Shown here in pieces: positions 16,141 to 24,923 of a DNA stretch of 25,000 bases (its first letter is position 1; the number at the start of each line of letters is the position of its first letter). Origin of the DNA: Prorocentrum cordatum (Eukaryota; Sar; Dinophyceae; Prorocentrales; Prorocentraceae); contig CAUYUJ010015726.1 of assembly GCA_963575745.1 (NCBI GenBank), positions 150,001-175,000 on the forward strand, given 5' to 3'. The notes under the pieces were generated by a model that saw only the letters and a list, made by a program, of their open reading frames with translations, ran no database searches and was not told the DNA's origin. Position numbers and translations under genes: made by a program.

Positions 16141-17592
16141 ATGGAGCGGGCGGCGCCAGCGTCGAGCGGCTGGCCCTTCCCGCGCGGGGCGTGGCTGGAC
16201 GCGGAGCTCAACGGCGAGCTGGCTCCGGGCCTCCCGCTCCCCGCGGGCGCGCTGGTGCTCGCGCGGGTGCGCGACGACTGCGGTGCCCCCCAAGGGGTCG
16301 AGATGCTGCAGGTGGAGGTGCCGTACCTCCCGCACGCCTTCGGCAGGTTCTTCAAGGCGCGCCACGTCGGGGCCAGCGACCCGTGGTTCGCCTGGTACGC
16401 GAGTGTTGCAGGCCAGAGGGGTGCTCGGCCGGCCTCGACAGTCTTCCACCTCTGCGTGTGTGCTGCCAGCCGCTGCGGGGCGGTCGCTCCCTTGGGCGCG
16501 GAGGTGGAGCACCTCGACGTGTGGCAGCTCCTCGACGGCCGGGACGTGGAGCGCGAGCAGGCGAAGTCGATCTGCCCTCCTGCAGCCCCGGGGGCCCTGG
16601 TGATGGCTCCCGCGCCCGCCGAGGGTGGCCCGCTGGCGGGCGCAGCTGGACCCGAGGACGCCCTCTTCGACGGCGACGGTCAGGAGGAGGACGAGCCCAT
16701 CGCGGAGCCTCCTCGGAAGCGAGTTCGAGGCGATGGCGGCACGGCGACCCCTGCAGAGCTTGCCGGCGCGAGCCACCTCGACGACGAGCTGGCTGGACTC
16801 GCGGAGATCGCGGAGGACCCGCAGCTGGACCACCGCCTTGCGAGGCTAGGGGGCAAGTCCGCGAGGGGCGTGCCGAAGCAGGGAGTGCCCAAGAACGCCG
16901 CTCGACCTGTGGGCGGCGTGGGCGAGCGGCTGGCCCAGGCGGTGGCAGGGCGAGCTGCAGCCGCGGCGCCGGCCCGTGCAGCCGGCTCGGGCTCGCGGAG
17001 CAGGCTGGCGACTGCGCTGGTTTCGGCACTCCTGGGTCGCGACGGCGAGAAGGTGGACGACGGCCTGGAGAGCGACTCGGAGCGCGGTGGCAACCTCGAG
17101 CGGTTCCAGGGCATTGGCATCAAGCGCGACCTGTTCCGCAAGATCGCGCGGCAGCGGCCCAGGGCGCTGCTCGAGAACGGGCTGAGCCACCTGCACGGGC
17201 AGTTCACCCAGCTGCTCGCGGGCTCCGAGGGCGACCCCCTCGCGCCGTGCGTCACCCAGTACCTGAACACGGTCTTCTTCGGCGCCCACCCGCTTCGGAC
17301 GCTCGGGGCGGACGAGGTGCGGGTCCTGCGCACGCTGGGCCAGGCGCTCGACGGCATCCTGCGCGGCGAGGTCGTCGAGACCGCGGACTTGCTGATGTAG
17401 GAGTTCAAGGCGAGGACGATGGCGGCGCGCGACGGCAACTGGCGGACGGCCCGGCGGGTCACGCTGGCGCCGCAGGAGCAGCTGCCGTCGGGAGCCACGC
17501 TGGACGAGGAGACCGCCGCCGAGAAGGCCGAGGCCCGCAAGCTGCAGGTCGCCGAGCTGCGGCAGCGGCTGGCCGAGCGTCGGTCGGGATAG
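16141..17592 (+). pseudogene. Second gag-like gene (419 codons, TAG, then 63 more in frame)
   Basis: ATG 16141 opens 419 codons ending at TAG 17398. The same frame continues with homologous sequence to 17592. Residues 11-140 form a compact N-terminal domain not seen in the first gag (WPFPRGAWLDAELNG, PHAFGRFFKARH, VFHLCVCAASRC, EVEHLDVWQLLDG). Residues 172-200 are acidic then basic (PRKRVRG). Residues 338-419 plus the read-on share the core of the gag at 4854: RPRALL with RPGALL, QYLN with SYLN, VRVLRTLGQALDGIL with ELRTLGAILDELL, ADLLM with GDLVQ, and TARRVTLAP with TARHLEVVP. The stop falls where the relative has Gln, so CAG to TAG is likely. No pol follows, so this is a broken remnant of a related element. 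Confidence 0.65.
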
Positions 17593-18154
17593 AGGTCAGG
17601 CCGGGAGCCGTCCCCAGTGAGGGGGGGAGCGGCTCCTGCAGGCCATAGCCGCGCAGAAGCGCGGCCCCCGACCCTGACAATTGGGACGCTGGTGGCGGGC
17701 TCGGCGAATACGATGCGGATCCTGGCGGGCCGAGTCCCGAGCGGCGGGCCAGCAGCCCCAGTTGGGAGGCCCCCTCCACCGCCGAGGCCGAGGAGCCGGA
17801 GCCCGTCGCGCGACGTCTGGCTGGTGAGCGACTCCGACGGGGACTCGGCCGCGGACCTGAGCGAGCGGCCTGCGGGTGCGGCGGCAGCCTCCGCGGTCGG
17901 AGCTGGGGCGACCTGAGGCGCGCCGAGCCGCGGCGCGAGGGCGAGACCCGGAAGGCGTGGAAGGCTCGCATGCTCCACCTTCGAGGTGCCGGGGCGGCCT
18001 TCAAGGGGCAGAGCAAGGGCAAGCAGGGCAAAGGATCCCAGAAGGGCGCCAGGCCACGGGCGCTCTGGGTCCCAGCTTGAGGCCTCCCCTGGAAGGCCAG
18101 GCGGGGCAGCCTGGCCACCGCGCGCCCTCGCCCGCAGCAGGCGGGCCCGAGCGG
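17593..18154 (+). pseudogene. Decayed 3' part of the second gag (basic tail, out of frame)
   Basis: After the stop at 17592 the region stays GC-rich and partly open in several frames. At 17943-18079 frame 3 reads ETRKAWKARMLHL, then FKGQSKGKQGKGSQKGARPR and a stop. This Lys/Gly-rich tail is like the end of the first gag (KPWKGKGRGKGQEKGKG). At least one frameshift therefore separates body and tail. Confidence 0.45.
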
Positions 18155-18332
18155 GGTGGGTCGCGGGTGGGTCGCGGGTGGGGTCGCGGGTGGGTCGCGG
18201 GGTGGGTCGCGGGTTGGGTCGCGGGGTGGGCCGCCGGGTGGGTCGCGGGTGCGACGACAACAAACATCACCACCACCACCACCACCACCACCACCACCAC
18301 CACCACCACTACCACCAACAACAACAACAACG
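18155..18332. repeat. GTGGGTCGCGG minisatellite followed by (CAC)n and (CAA)n
   Basis: About nine imperfect GTGGGTCGCGG units (18155-18250), then (CAC)14 and CAA/CAC units (18268-18332). These end the gag remnant. No gene. Confidence 0.85.
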
Positions 18333-18610
18333 CAGCAAGCAGAACTCCCACCGCGAATTCCTCATTCAGCCACGCACCCAGGGACAATGAATGATTGTTC
18401 GGCCCCCTCACTCTGACATTTACATGTACCGACACTTATACATACACATTTACATAAACATAAACATATACACAACCATATATACATATATATATATATA
18501 TATATACATACATACGTGTATATATATATATATACATGCATATACATATACATACATATTTACATGCACAACTACACAAACATAAATCTAAGCCTGCACA
18601 CACATAGTTT
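18333..18610. repeat. AT-rich CATA/TATA microsatellite
   Basis: Imperfect TACATA, CATATA and (TA)n words, densest at 18416-18570. Similar in type to 15805-15912, so two such tracts flank the gag remnant at a distance. Confidence 0.85.
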
Positions 18611-19552
18611 TAACATGTAGATAGATCTGCATATGTGTATAATCCATTGGCCTCGGATCTGCAGCCGTGTCTTCTCAAATTGAACCATGCGAACCGGGAG
18701 CTGAAGACACCGAAAACGCCGACCTCGCAAGCAGAATGGGCCTTTTGTGAAATTGGCTTGTTTGGGGTTTTCTTGGGCTTGCGACGGGTTCCTTCACATC
18801 CCCGCGGTTCAATTGCTGACAGTTACGAAGATTTGAATTCTCGCGGAGGCTTCGGAATTGAAGCCACACGTTTGTACAATGTGTTGAGACCATGTGTTTT
18901 CCACGTGGGATCCTATGACTTGGAAGCTGAAGCTCTGTGCTGTTCCATCGGGTCCTCTGGCCTGGGAGTTGCAAGGCATATGCTTTTTGGTCCTACCCTC
19001 CTGCGTTGGGTGCGTGTTTTGAGTAGGGCATTGCTGGCTCTTCTCCTCATCCCCTTCCCGCCAGAGTAGCGTCCTGCGCGGATCCCCATGAGACCTCGCC
19101 TCCCTGCGCGTTTGCAATCGTTCAACTGTTGCTATTTCATGACGCCTCGCCTCCATATGCGCTGGCAGCCGCGCAACTTTCGCCACTTTCGTGAGCAACT
19201 GGGAGGTCCAGCGGAGTGGTGCCCCAAGCCGACTCACAAATGGTGTTGCCAGACATCTCGGGTGGGTTGGGTACGCCCCTGAACTGGAAGCATCTGCTTT
19301 TACACAGGTGTTATGGCTTGGCAGCTCAAACCGTGCGTTCAATCATCTTATGGCTTCACATCGGAATATCACTTGACACCGAGTTCGATATCGAGGTTGG
19401 AATATGGCGTGAGACCCAAATCAAGATTGAGACCGAGGTCGAGTCGGAGAGAGGAGGCAAGAGGGAGGCAAGGTCATAGTCAGAGCGAGCTCCAGGACAG
19501 GCCTGGGCACAGGCTTAAGGCAGAGTGGCACGCCTTGCGAGAGCCTGCGCAG
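18611..19552 (+). other. Unassigned stretch, no gene seen (probable intron)
   Basis: Balanced composition, with short frames on both strands and no recognisable domain. The end is purine-rich (19380-19480) and then reaches CTGCGCAG, the proposed acceptor of the C2 exon. Confidence 0.4.
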
Positions 19553-19860
19553 GTGCGCTCCGATCAGGAGGACCCCGAGCTAGTGCTGGAGCCGGTCTAC
19601 CGCACGGAGGTGTGCCGCAGGAGCAAGGCCCCCCAGTGGGACCGCTGCACGATTCCCATAGGCAGCTTGTTGCACATGGACGAGCGAGAGCATTTCGTCA
19701 TCGAGGTCTTCGATTGGTTCCGCGTGTCGGAGGCGGAGTACATCGGGGAGTGCTCGACGAACTACAAGGCCCTTCTCGCGCGGTTCAAGGACAGCAAGCC
19801 CATCGTGCTGCAGCTGTCGGCGAAGGAGCACAAACAGCCGCAGGGCATTCTTCGTCGTCT
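19553..19860 (+). CDS. Exon coding the C-terminal half of a copine-like C2 domain
   Basis: The frame reads VRSDQEDPELVLEPVYRTEV, then KAPQWDRCTIPIGSLLHMDE, FVIEVFDWFRVSEAEYIGEC and PIVLQLSAKEHKQPQGIL. It follows the C2 order: TEV strand, N-P-x-W-like PQW, the I/L..SL strand, V-E-V-F-D-W with its loop, the YIGE strand and a last K..GIL strand. This is closest to copine C2 domains (TEV...NPVW...VECYDWD...IGEF). C2 domains bind phospholipid, often through calcium. Loop-3 aspartates are mostly missing (DWFRVSE), so calcium binding may be weak or absent. The start was chosen at CAG|GTG. The end is uncertain because the frame stays open to about 20228 without C2 content. The N-terminal half may be the exon at 14716. 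Confidence 0.55.
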
Positions 19861-19983
19861 GCGCTCCGTGTCCAGACGCAGCACAAGAGGGAGAAGCACC
19901 AGCTTGCCAACCTCCCGGTCGCACTCGCGCTCTCCAGGATGCCATTGCAAGCCACGGGGGGGATGCACCAGGCATAGCCCATT

Positions 19984-20205
19984 TTGGTCCCCATCGATCC
20001 GATCGGACACTCCCTTCGGCTGGCCCGTTCTGCTCCGATTCCGACGTTCGACGTTCCGATGGGGCCCGATGTTCGCATGGCATCGCTGTGCATCCTGGCG
20101 CGGCGGATCCGAGTCGATTCGCACTGCGTGCCGCTGCGGACCCCATTCCATAAATGTTCGATCCGGTCCGATTTACGGATTCGATGTTGATTGGTCTTGC
20201 CAGAG
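19984..20205 (-). repeat. CGATC-rich dispersed repeat, copy A
   Basis: About 220 bp homologous to 21190-21420. On the minus strand both copies give QHRI.KSDRIE and R.RMH..AM.TSG, which is how the relation was noticed. It is rich in CGATCCGAT and CGATTCG words. It ends in GGTCTTGCCAGAG, where the inverted-repeat element is inserted. Confidence 0.65.
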
Positions 20206-20414
20206 TCGGCGGCGAGCCCGGGGGAAGTGAGAAGGAGAGGGCCTTCTAGGAAGGCTCGGGAGTCCCTTGGCCTTCTGAGAAGTTGTCTAAGCCTCCCCCG
20301 AAGACAAACAAAAGTCTCAGAAGGCGCGAGGGCCTCGAGAAGTCCCGCCGCCTTCTGAGAAGGCCTTCTCCTTCTCTTCCCAGTTCCCCCCCCCTTCGCT
20401 CGCCGCCGACAGAG
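20201..20414. mobile_element. MITE-like inverted-repeat element, copy 2, with 5-bp target duplication
   Basis: The element (20206-20409, 204 bp) begins TCGGCGGCGAG and ends CTCGCCGCCGA, a perfect 11-bp terminal inverted repeat that continues imperfectly inward through the GAGAAGGAGA...GGCCTTCT blocks. It is flanked by CAGAG on both sides (20201-20205 and 20410-20414), a clear target-site duplication. It is homologous to 1658-1857 over its full length. It has no coding capacity, so it would depend on a transposase elsewhere. Confidence 0.85.
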
Positions 20415-20850
20415 GCGCGTGCGTTGCCGAGCCTCGCCAAAGTCTCGTGGCCGCGCCCTGTCCCTTGTGGCCGCGCCGGGGGGGTCTCCCTTCCGGGGGC
20501 CTCCAGGGGGCGGCCTCCCTCGAGGCAGGCCCCTGGGGAGACCAGGGGTCCGCAGGGAGAAGCCAAGAGGGGCCAGCGTCCGCCCAGGCCCCCGAAGACC
20601 CCCGCTCCTGTGGCTCAAAGTTCAGGGACACAGTTCTGGGGGTGGGGGGACGGGGGCTGGGGGGGAACGAGAATAGCATTGCCCGTAAGCGGCCGAAGGT
20701 ATCGTTCACCGCATCCAGATGCTATTGCTCATGCCCTTCATCCTCCCAACTCCTTCCTCACAACCCAGTTATTGCTCTCCCCTGGGCTTCCTTAGGTTCT
20801 CCTGCGGTAGCAAGTCATGGGAGCCTGGTATACCCTTTCAATTCCGTCTT
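20415..20850. other. GC-rich stretch, no gene seen
   Basis: Gly/Pro/Arg-rich open frames on both strands and G-runs near 20635-20665. No recognisable domain. Confidence 0.4.
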
Positions 20851-20980
20851 TTAGCGTCGATTACTGTCGGTCAGCGTCTGGGAGTCGGTGAGGTAGCGCC
20901 GATTTAGCGTCGGCTAGCGTCGATCTAGCGTGGCTTTAGCGTCGACTCGCGTCGATTTAGCGTCAACGAGCGTCGATTCG
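20851..20980. repeat. Helically phased TAGCGTCGA repeat
   Basis: The word (T)AGCGTCGA or a close variant starts at 20853, 20873, 20895, 20906, 20916, 20927, 20938, 20948, 20959 and 20969. Neighbouring copies are 10 or 11 bp apart, or twice that in the first part. The mean is about 10.5 bp, one turn of B-DNA. Confidence 0.8.
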
Positions 20981-21189
20981 CAAGAGCCGACAAGATGGCA
21001 CGGGAGGCTCCCATGAGATGCAACCGAACCGTTCCTGTGATTCAGAATATTCCCGCATAGTTGGGGACATCCCAAATTGCACCCCTGGACTGCCTCAGGC
21101 TCTCCCCAGAATTTCCTAGGCTTTCCCCGTCTTTCCTTTTGCGGCGAAGGCCCCGCGCCAGCTGGCCGCCCCCAGTCCCACCAAGCAGG
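20981..21189. other. Short unassigned stretch
   Basis: About 200 bp between two repeats. No ORF or RNA gene could be supported. Confidence 0.4.
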
Positions 21190-21420
21190 GCCCAGTTCGA
21201 TCCAGTCGATCCAGTTCGGTACCGATTTCGCCTGGCTCGATCCGATTCGATTCTCAGATTCCAGCGATCCGATGCGGCCCGATCCCGATGTATGCATGGC
21301 GTTGTTGTGCATTCTGACGCGGCCGATCCCATTCGATTTCGATGCCGTGCCGATGCGGCCCCATCCGACGCCCATTTCGATCCGATCGGATTTCCCGATT
21401 CGATGCTGCCTGGTCATGCC
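21190..21420 (-). repeat. CGATC-rich dispersed repeat, copy B
   Basis: Homologue of 19984-20205. Both contain GGCCCGATG/C...GCATGGC...TGTGCAT.CTG.CGCGGC and end GATTCGATG.TG..TGGTC.TGCC. Copy B lacks the inverted-repeat element after its end, so it serves as the empty-site comparison. Confidence 0.65.
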
Positions 21421-21948
21421 CCCTCTGCGCATGCTCCCATCGAGGACACACCCACTCGCCCGCGCCGTCCATGAAGGCCAGCAAGGACGAGCCCAGGGGA
21501 AGCATCGGCGGCTCCAGGTCTGCGGCCCTCATGGCCACCCTCTAAGGGCCCCTGGGGCCCAGGAGCTGCCGGCAACACGGCATGCACACACACACAACAA
21601 GATGTGGTGTTGTGGGCACATCGTTCGCCGACATTGAACTTCGCAAGGCGCCCCGGGGGCATCTGCGCCATCGTGGACGCCCCAACGACCTGCGAAGCGC
21701 TGGTTCCGAGCCCAGGGGACGGGGTAGGGGGAGGGGTCGAGCTACTCAAAGCCGCAGGCCGTGTCGCTCACTCCCACCCGCCCTCCCAACACGTAGGCAG
21801 CATCCGAGCCTGGGGCCTTGATCCCAGTGAGTTCACGAGGCAAGGCCCCCTCGGAGGCGCATTGCCGAGCATTCAGTGAGCGAGAAGGGTGGGCTCCGAA
21901 GCACCAGCACCAATTCACAAATCGTGCAAAGTGCACTTCGAATTCGTT
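21421..21948. other. Unassigned stretch, no gene seen
   Basis: GC-rich, with overlapping short frames on both strands. No domain recognised. Confidence 0.4.
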
Positions 21949-22460
21949 GTCAGGGATGGTGAGCCCGCACAGAGCCGTCAATATGAGGGCACCCCCCGCC
22001 GCCCCCTGTCAAAAACAAATGAGACATCATCGCGGGGGCCCGCGCATGACTCAGATGTTGCCGCAACGAGTACTTTGCATTGTGTGTTGACTGGGATGGT
22101 GGGCCTGCGGCCGATCTGAGGGCACCGCCGCCGTCCCTGTCAAAAACCAAAGCGAAGTGATCATGGGCGCCTGCGCGCGGTACATATGTTGCACCAGAAT
22201 GTATTTTGCAGTGTCCTTTGACAGGGTTTGCTCGCAAAGCCCTTGCAGAGTAGTCACAGGGCGCCCGCGCACGGTCCACATTTTGAAGCACAGAGGGTAC
22301 TGCGCACTGCGTTTCGACGGGGGTGGTGGGCCTGCACAGCGAGTGGACAGCAGGAGGACTCCCCCCTAGGATCCCAGTGCCCACGGGGTGCCCACGCGTG
22401 GTCCAGACTCTCCGCCATGTGCATGTTGCATGGGTTTGTGACAGGGACGGCGGGGGGGGG
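21949..22460. repeat. Degenerate tandem repeat, unit about 100-140 bp
   Basis: A landmark GACAGGGATGGTGGGCC, in variants, occurs near 21949, 22089, 22220, 22316 and 22440. Each is followed by CCTGTCAAAAAC (22004, 22134) and by GCGCGCGGTACATATGTTGCA-like words (about 22041, 22175, 22265 and 22394). CCCTGTCAAA and TTTGACAGGG form a 10-bp inverted pair (22132-22226). No gene. Confidence 0.65.
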
Positions 22461-22776
22461 GTCGTCGTTGGCCCAGGTTCGTCGCCGGTCGGATGGGGGA
22501 GGGGTTGCGTACTGAGAAGGAGCAGTGAGAACCCCTCCCCAGCGGGGAAGAAGCGGTTCTAAGAACGCACTCGCTAAGCCACCTACGCCCCGAAGGGCCT
22601 GTGGGACTCACTTGTTGCACCTGCCGACGGGCCATGTTCTTTTCTCCCGTGTGCTTACAGTGCGCGGGAGTGCCCTGTCGCCGAGGGGGTCCTCCGCCGC
22701 CGGGCCAACAGGGAAGGCCAGGGGCGCCCCTCTGCCAGGAATCTGGATGCACGTGACGTGACTGGTCTGGGCGAGC
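22461..22776. other. Unassigned stretch, no gene seen
   Basis: Short frames only, with a G-run near 22450. No recognisable product. Confidence 0.4.
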
Positions 22777-23015
22777 GCTGGATTCACACGTGGCCGCACG
22801 TCCTTGCAGCCACACAGTCGTGATGATAAACCAAGGACCAGGTGCGAAAGCAAGGTCTTCGGGACGCTCGTCAGATCCTGGTCGGGGACCCTGCTCGTGG
22901 CCGAGGCTGGGCGTGGCCAGCGGAGCCTCATCGCTTCTTGCTCAGCTTCCCTGTGGCAGCACGATGGCTGCAGGCCCTTCTTCGGGCCTCTGGACGTTCC
23001 ACGTGTGAATCCAGC
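22777..23015. repeat. Fold-back repeat with perfect 17-bp ends
   Basis: GCTGGATTCACACGTGG (22777-22793) and its exact complement CCACGTGTGAATCCAGC (22999-23015) bound 239 bp. The inner arms continue the complementarity with gaps (ACGTCC/GGACGT, then GCAGCCA...TCGTG against CACGATGGCTGC). This suggests an old fold-back or MITE-like insertion. No clear target duplication was seen. Confidence 0.65.
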
Positions 23016-23123
23016 CATGTGCGTTCCCAGCCTCCCCGTAGGATCTCCGCAGGCGTCTGGAGCCTGGAGGGGCTGCTGTTGGGGTGGCGCGTCCGCTCCA
23101 GAGCAGCGCACCTAGGGCCACCC

Positions 23124-23228
23124 TTGGCAGTTGCTCCTGCTCCTGCCCCTGCCCCTGCTCCTGCTCCTGCTCCTCCTCCTCCTCCTCCTCCTCCTCCTCC
23201 CCCTCCTCCTCCCCCTCCTCCTCCCACA
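23124..23228 (+). repeat. (CTC)n / CTCCTG pyrimidine tract
   Basis: About 100 bp of C/T-rich sequence (CTCCTGCCCCTG words, then CTC units) ending in CCCACAG. Protein-like frames here are low-complexity only. It would serve as a polypyrimidine tract if the adjacent exon is real. Confidence 0.85.
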
Positions 23229-23229
23229 G

Positions 23230-23251
23230 GCTGGACCTGTCGGATTTTCAA
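23230..23251 (+). CDS. Possible 22-nt micro-exon
   Basis: CCCACAG|G at 23229 is a classic acceptor after a long pyrimidine tract. 22 nt later CAA|GTGAGT is a consensus donor. The segment would code about LDLSDFQ in one frame. No partner exons were identified and the microsatellite could fake the tract, so confidence is low. Confidence 0.2.
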
Positions 23252-24169
23252 GTGAGTCCTGCCGTCCGCCCGCCCTGCACGCCGCCGCGGCTCGGCCCCA
23301 CGTGTCCCGGGGACTCCCGCTCCGTACGGCTGGCAGGCCCCGGCGGCTTGGCCCGAGCGTCGGCGTGGAAGTTACGAAAACAACAGCCGAACACGGCAGG
23401 CGAAACGTGTGTTCACAGATTCGGCACAGGAGGAATTGGACGAGAGGCCGAGGTGACGTATGGGGACGGCACGCGGAGTTTGCAAGAAGTGCCAGGAAGT
23501 ATGAGGCGGCAGAGCGAACATTCGAAGATACATACGAAAGCGATCGGACAGTGACAGGAAGTTTGGCCCACGAATAATGCAAACGAAAGTCGCACACTAA
23601 TCTTGCATGACAATGACAAGTTCGATGACCGAGCAATTACGACGACACCAAATGAGAGGCGAACTCGCCAGATATTATGCTTAAGCAAGCAGCGACAGAC
23701 AACGCACGGTATAAATACATAACACATGACAGACGAATACCGCATGCCAAAATTGCATAAGATCACTCAAGTGCAAAGCGCGATCGAACCAATACAGAAA
23801 CGATGGGCAAACACCCCATACGAGTAAGGGAATTGCAGCATATGCGAACTGCCAGTCGGGAAATTACAAGAAAATGATAGACGGACGCGCAAGGAAGAAC
23901 TATCATTACACTTGATATGCCAAACGTGTGTGAATAAACACTTCACGTGCGGGCGAGGCCGATGCGCGAGTGGGCGAGAGGCCATAACCCGCGGTAGCAA
24001 GGAACACGTCCGATAACATGAGTCGTGTTGTGATGGTCGGGGTGGGGGGAGGTTGCCCTGTTGTTGCCCCATGGTTACCCTGTTCGATGTCTAGCGGGTC
24101 CCGCCGTTGTCCCGCTCTTATTAGTCAGACGCTTGCAATGTATTGCAGCTAGCTTTGAATGTGCATGTA
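23252..24169. other. Long stretch without a recognised gene
   Basis: About 900 bp. From 23400 to 23990 it is A-richer than the rest of the window (many AAC, GAA and CATA words). Short frames on both strands show no domain. No RNA gene supported. Confidence 0.45.
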
Positions 24170-24194
24170 TACTTATATATATAATAAATTGAAT

Positions 24195-24225
<31 letters not shown>

Positions 24226-24228
24226 GAC
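24170..24228. repeat. TATA and (GA)n microsatellite
   Basis: TATATATAATAA is followed by (GA)n at about 24199-24228. No gene. Confidence 0.9.
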
Positions 24229-24423
24229 AACTCATGAAACATGTTCGGTGCCCAGCGGTCAGCCAGGGCCTCCGCTCGGTCGTGCTTGCCCACCCCACGA
24301 TTAGATTGCCACTTCTGGGGCTGGGCGGTTCCCTGGTGGTGAGCTGGCGGAATCCGGCGGAATTTCGCGTTTATTCTCAGTACCTTAACAGTTCTGGGGT
24401 TCTGGACCGGAGGGGCCCCCCCC

Positions 24424-24614
24424 TGGACTACTAGGCCCCCTCTGGACTACAAGGACCCCCCCCAGACTACAAGGCCACCCCGCCCTGGACTACAAGAGGC
24501 CCCTGGCGCCCAGACTACAAGAGCCTCTCCATCGGACCACAGGGGCCCCCCCGAGGATGACGGGACCCCTCCCCCCCCCCCTGGCAGACTGCAAGGGCCG
24601 CCCCCACCAGACTG
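24424..24614 (+). repeat. GGACTACAAGGCCCCC minisatellite
   Basis: Nine copies of GACTAC or a variant start at about 24426, 24444, 24465, 24488, 24513, 24535, 24556, 24586 and 24610. They are separated by C-rich filler of varying length, giving 18-30-bp units. No gene; the open frames are translations of the repeat. Confidence 0.75.
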
Positions 24615-24863
24615 TTGGTCTCCCAAGAACAGCCCACGTGCTCAGGGTGATCTCTGGTTTCGGTTGGCCTCGTCCGTCGCAGTCGCACCTCGTCGTCTCC
24701 GGCCTGCTTCTAGCAGTGCCCTGCGTCGCGCCCGCGAGGGCCCTCCAGGAGCAGCCACCCCCCGCCCTGGCCTGGCAGCCCAGACTCCTCACGCATCGGC
24801 GGGCGCCGCTTATGTGCACCCACGCCGACCAGGCCGATCCTGCATAATTGCCCCAGGGTCTCG
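24615..24863. other. Unassigned stretch, no gene seen
   Basis: GC-rich, with overlapping short frames and no domain. It leads into the hairpin cluster. Confidence 0.4.
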
Positions 24864-24923
24864 GTGCCTGCCCAGGCACGGGGCGTCTCGAAAAAAAAAA
24901 ACGAGACGAAGATGCTTCATCTT
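24864..24923. repeat. Cluster of three consecutive perfect hairpins
   Basis: GTGCCTG-CC-CAGGCAC (24864-24879), CGTCTCG-A11-CGAGACG (24884-24908) and AAGATG-CTT-CATCTT (24909-24923) follow each other within 60 bp. The middle loop is a pure A-run. Stems are exact. Confidence 0.75.

Noticed and set aside
16191-17648. 485-codon + strand frame overlapping the second gag
   Set aside because: Arg/Gly/Ala-rich alternative frame; the overlapping frame from 16141 is the one homologous to the first gag.
16680-18263. 527-codon minus-strand frame opposite the second gag
   Set aside because: A GC-rich shadow of the + strand gag. It runs into the minisatellite (Arg-Pro-Thr repeats) and has no domain.
18416-18570. 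Membrane-protein-like frames of Tyr/Ile/Met in the TATA tracts
   Set aside because: Pure translation of CATA/TATA microsatellite on either strand.
21190-21260. tRNA-like B box (GTTCGATCC) in the CGATC-rich repeats, suggesting a SINE
   Set aside because: The word occurs at different relative places in the two copies and no matching A box or cloverleaf was found.
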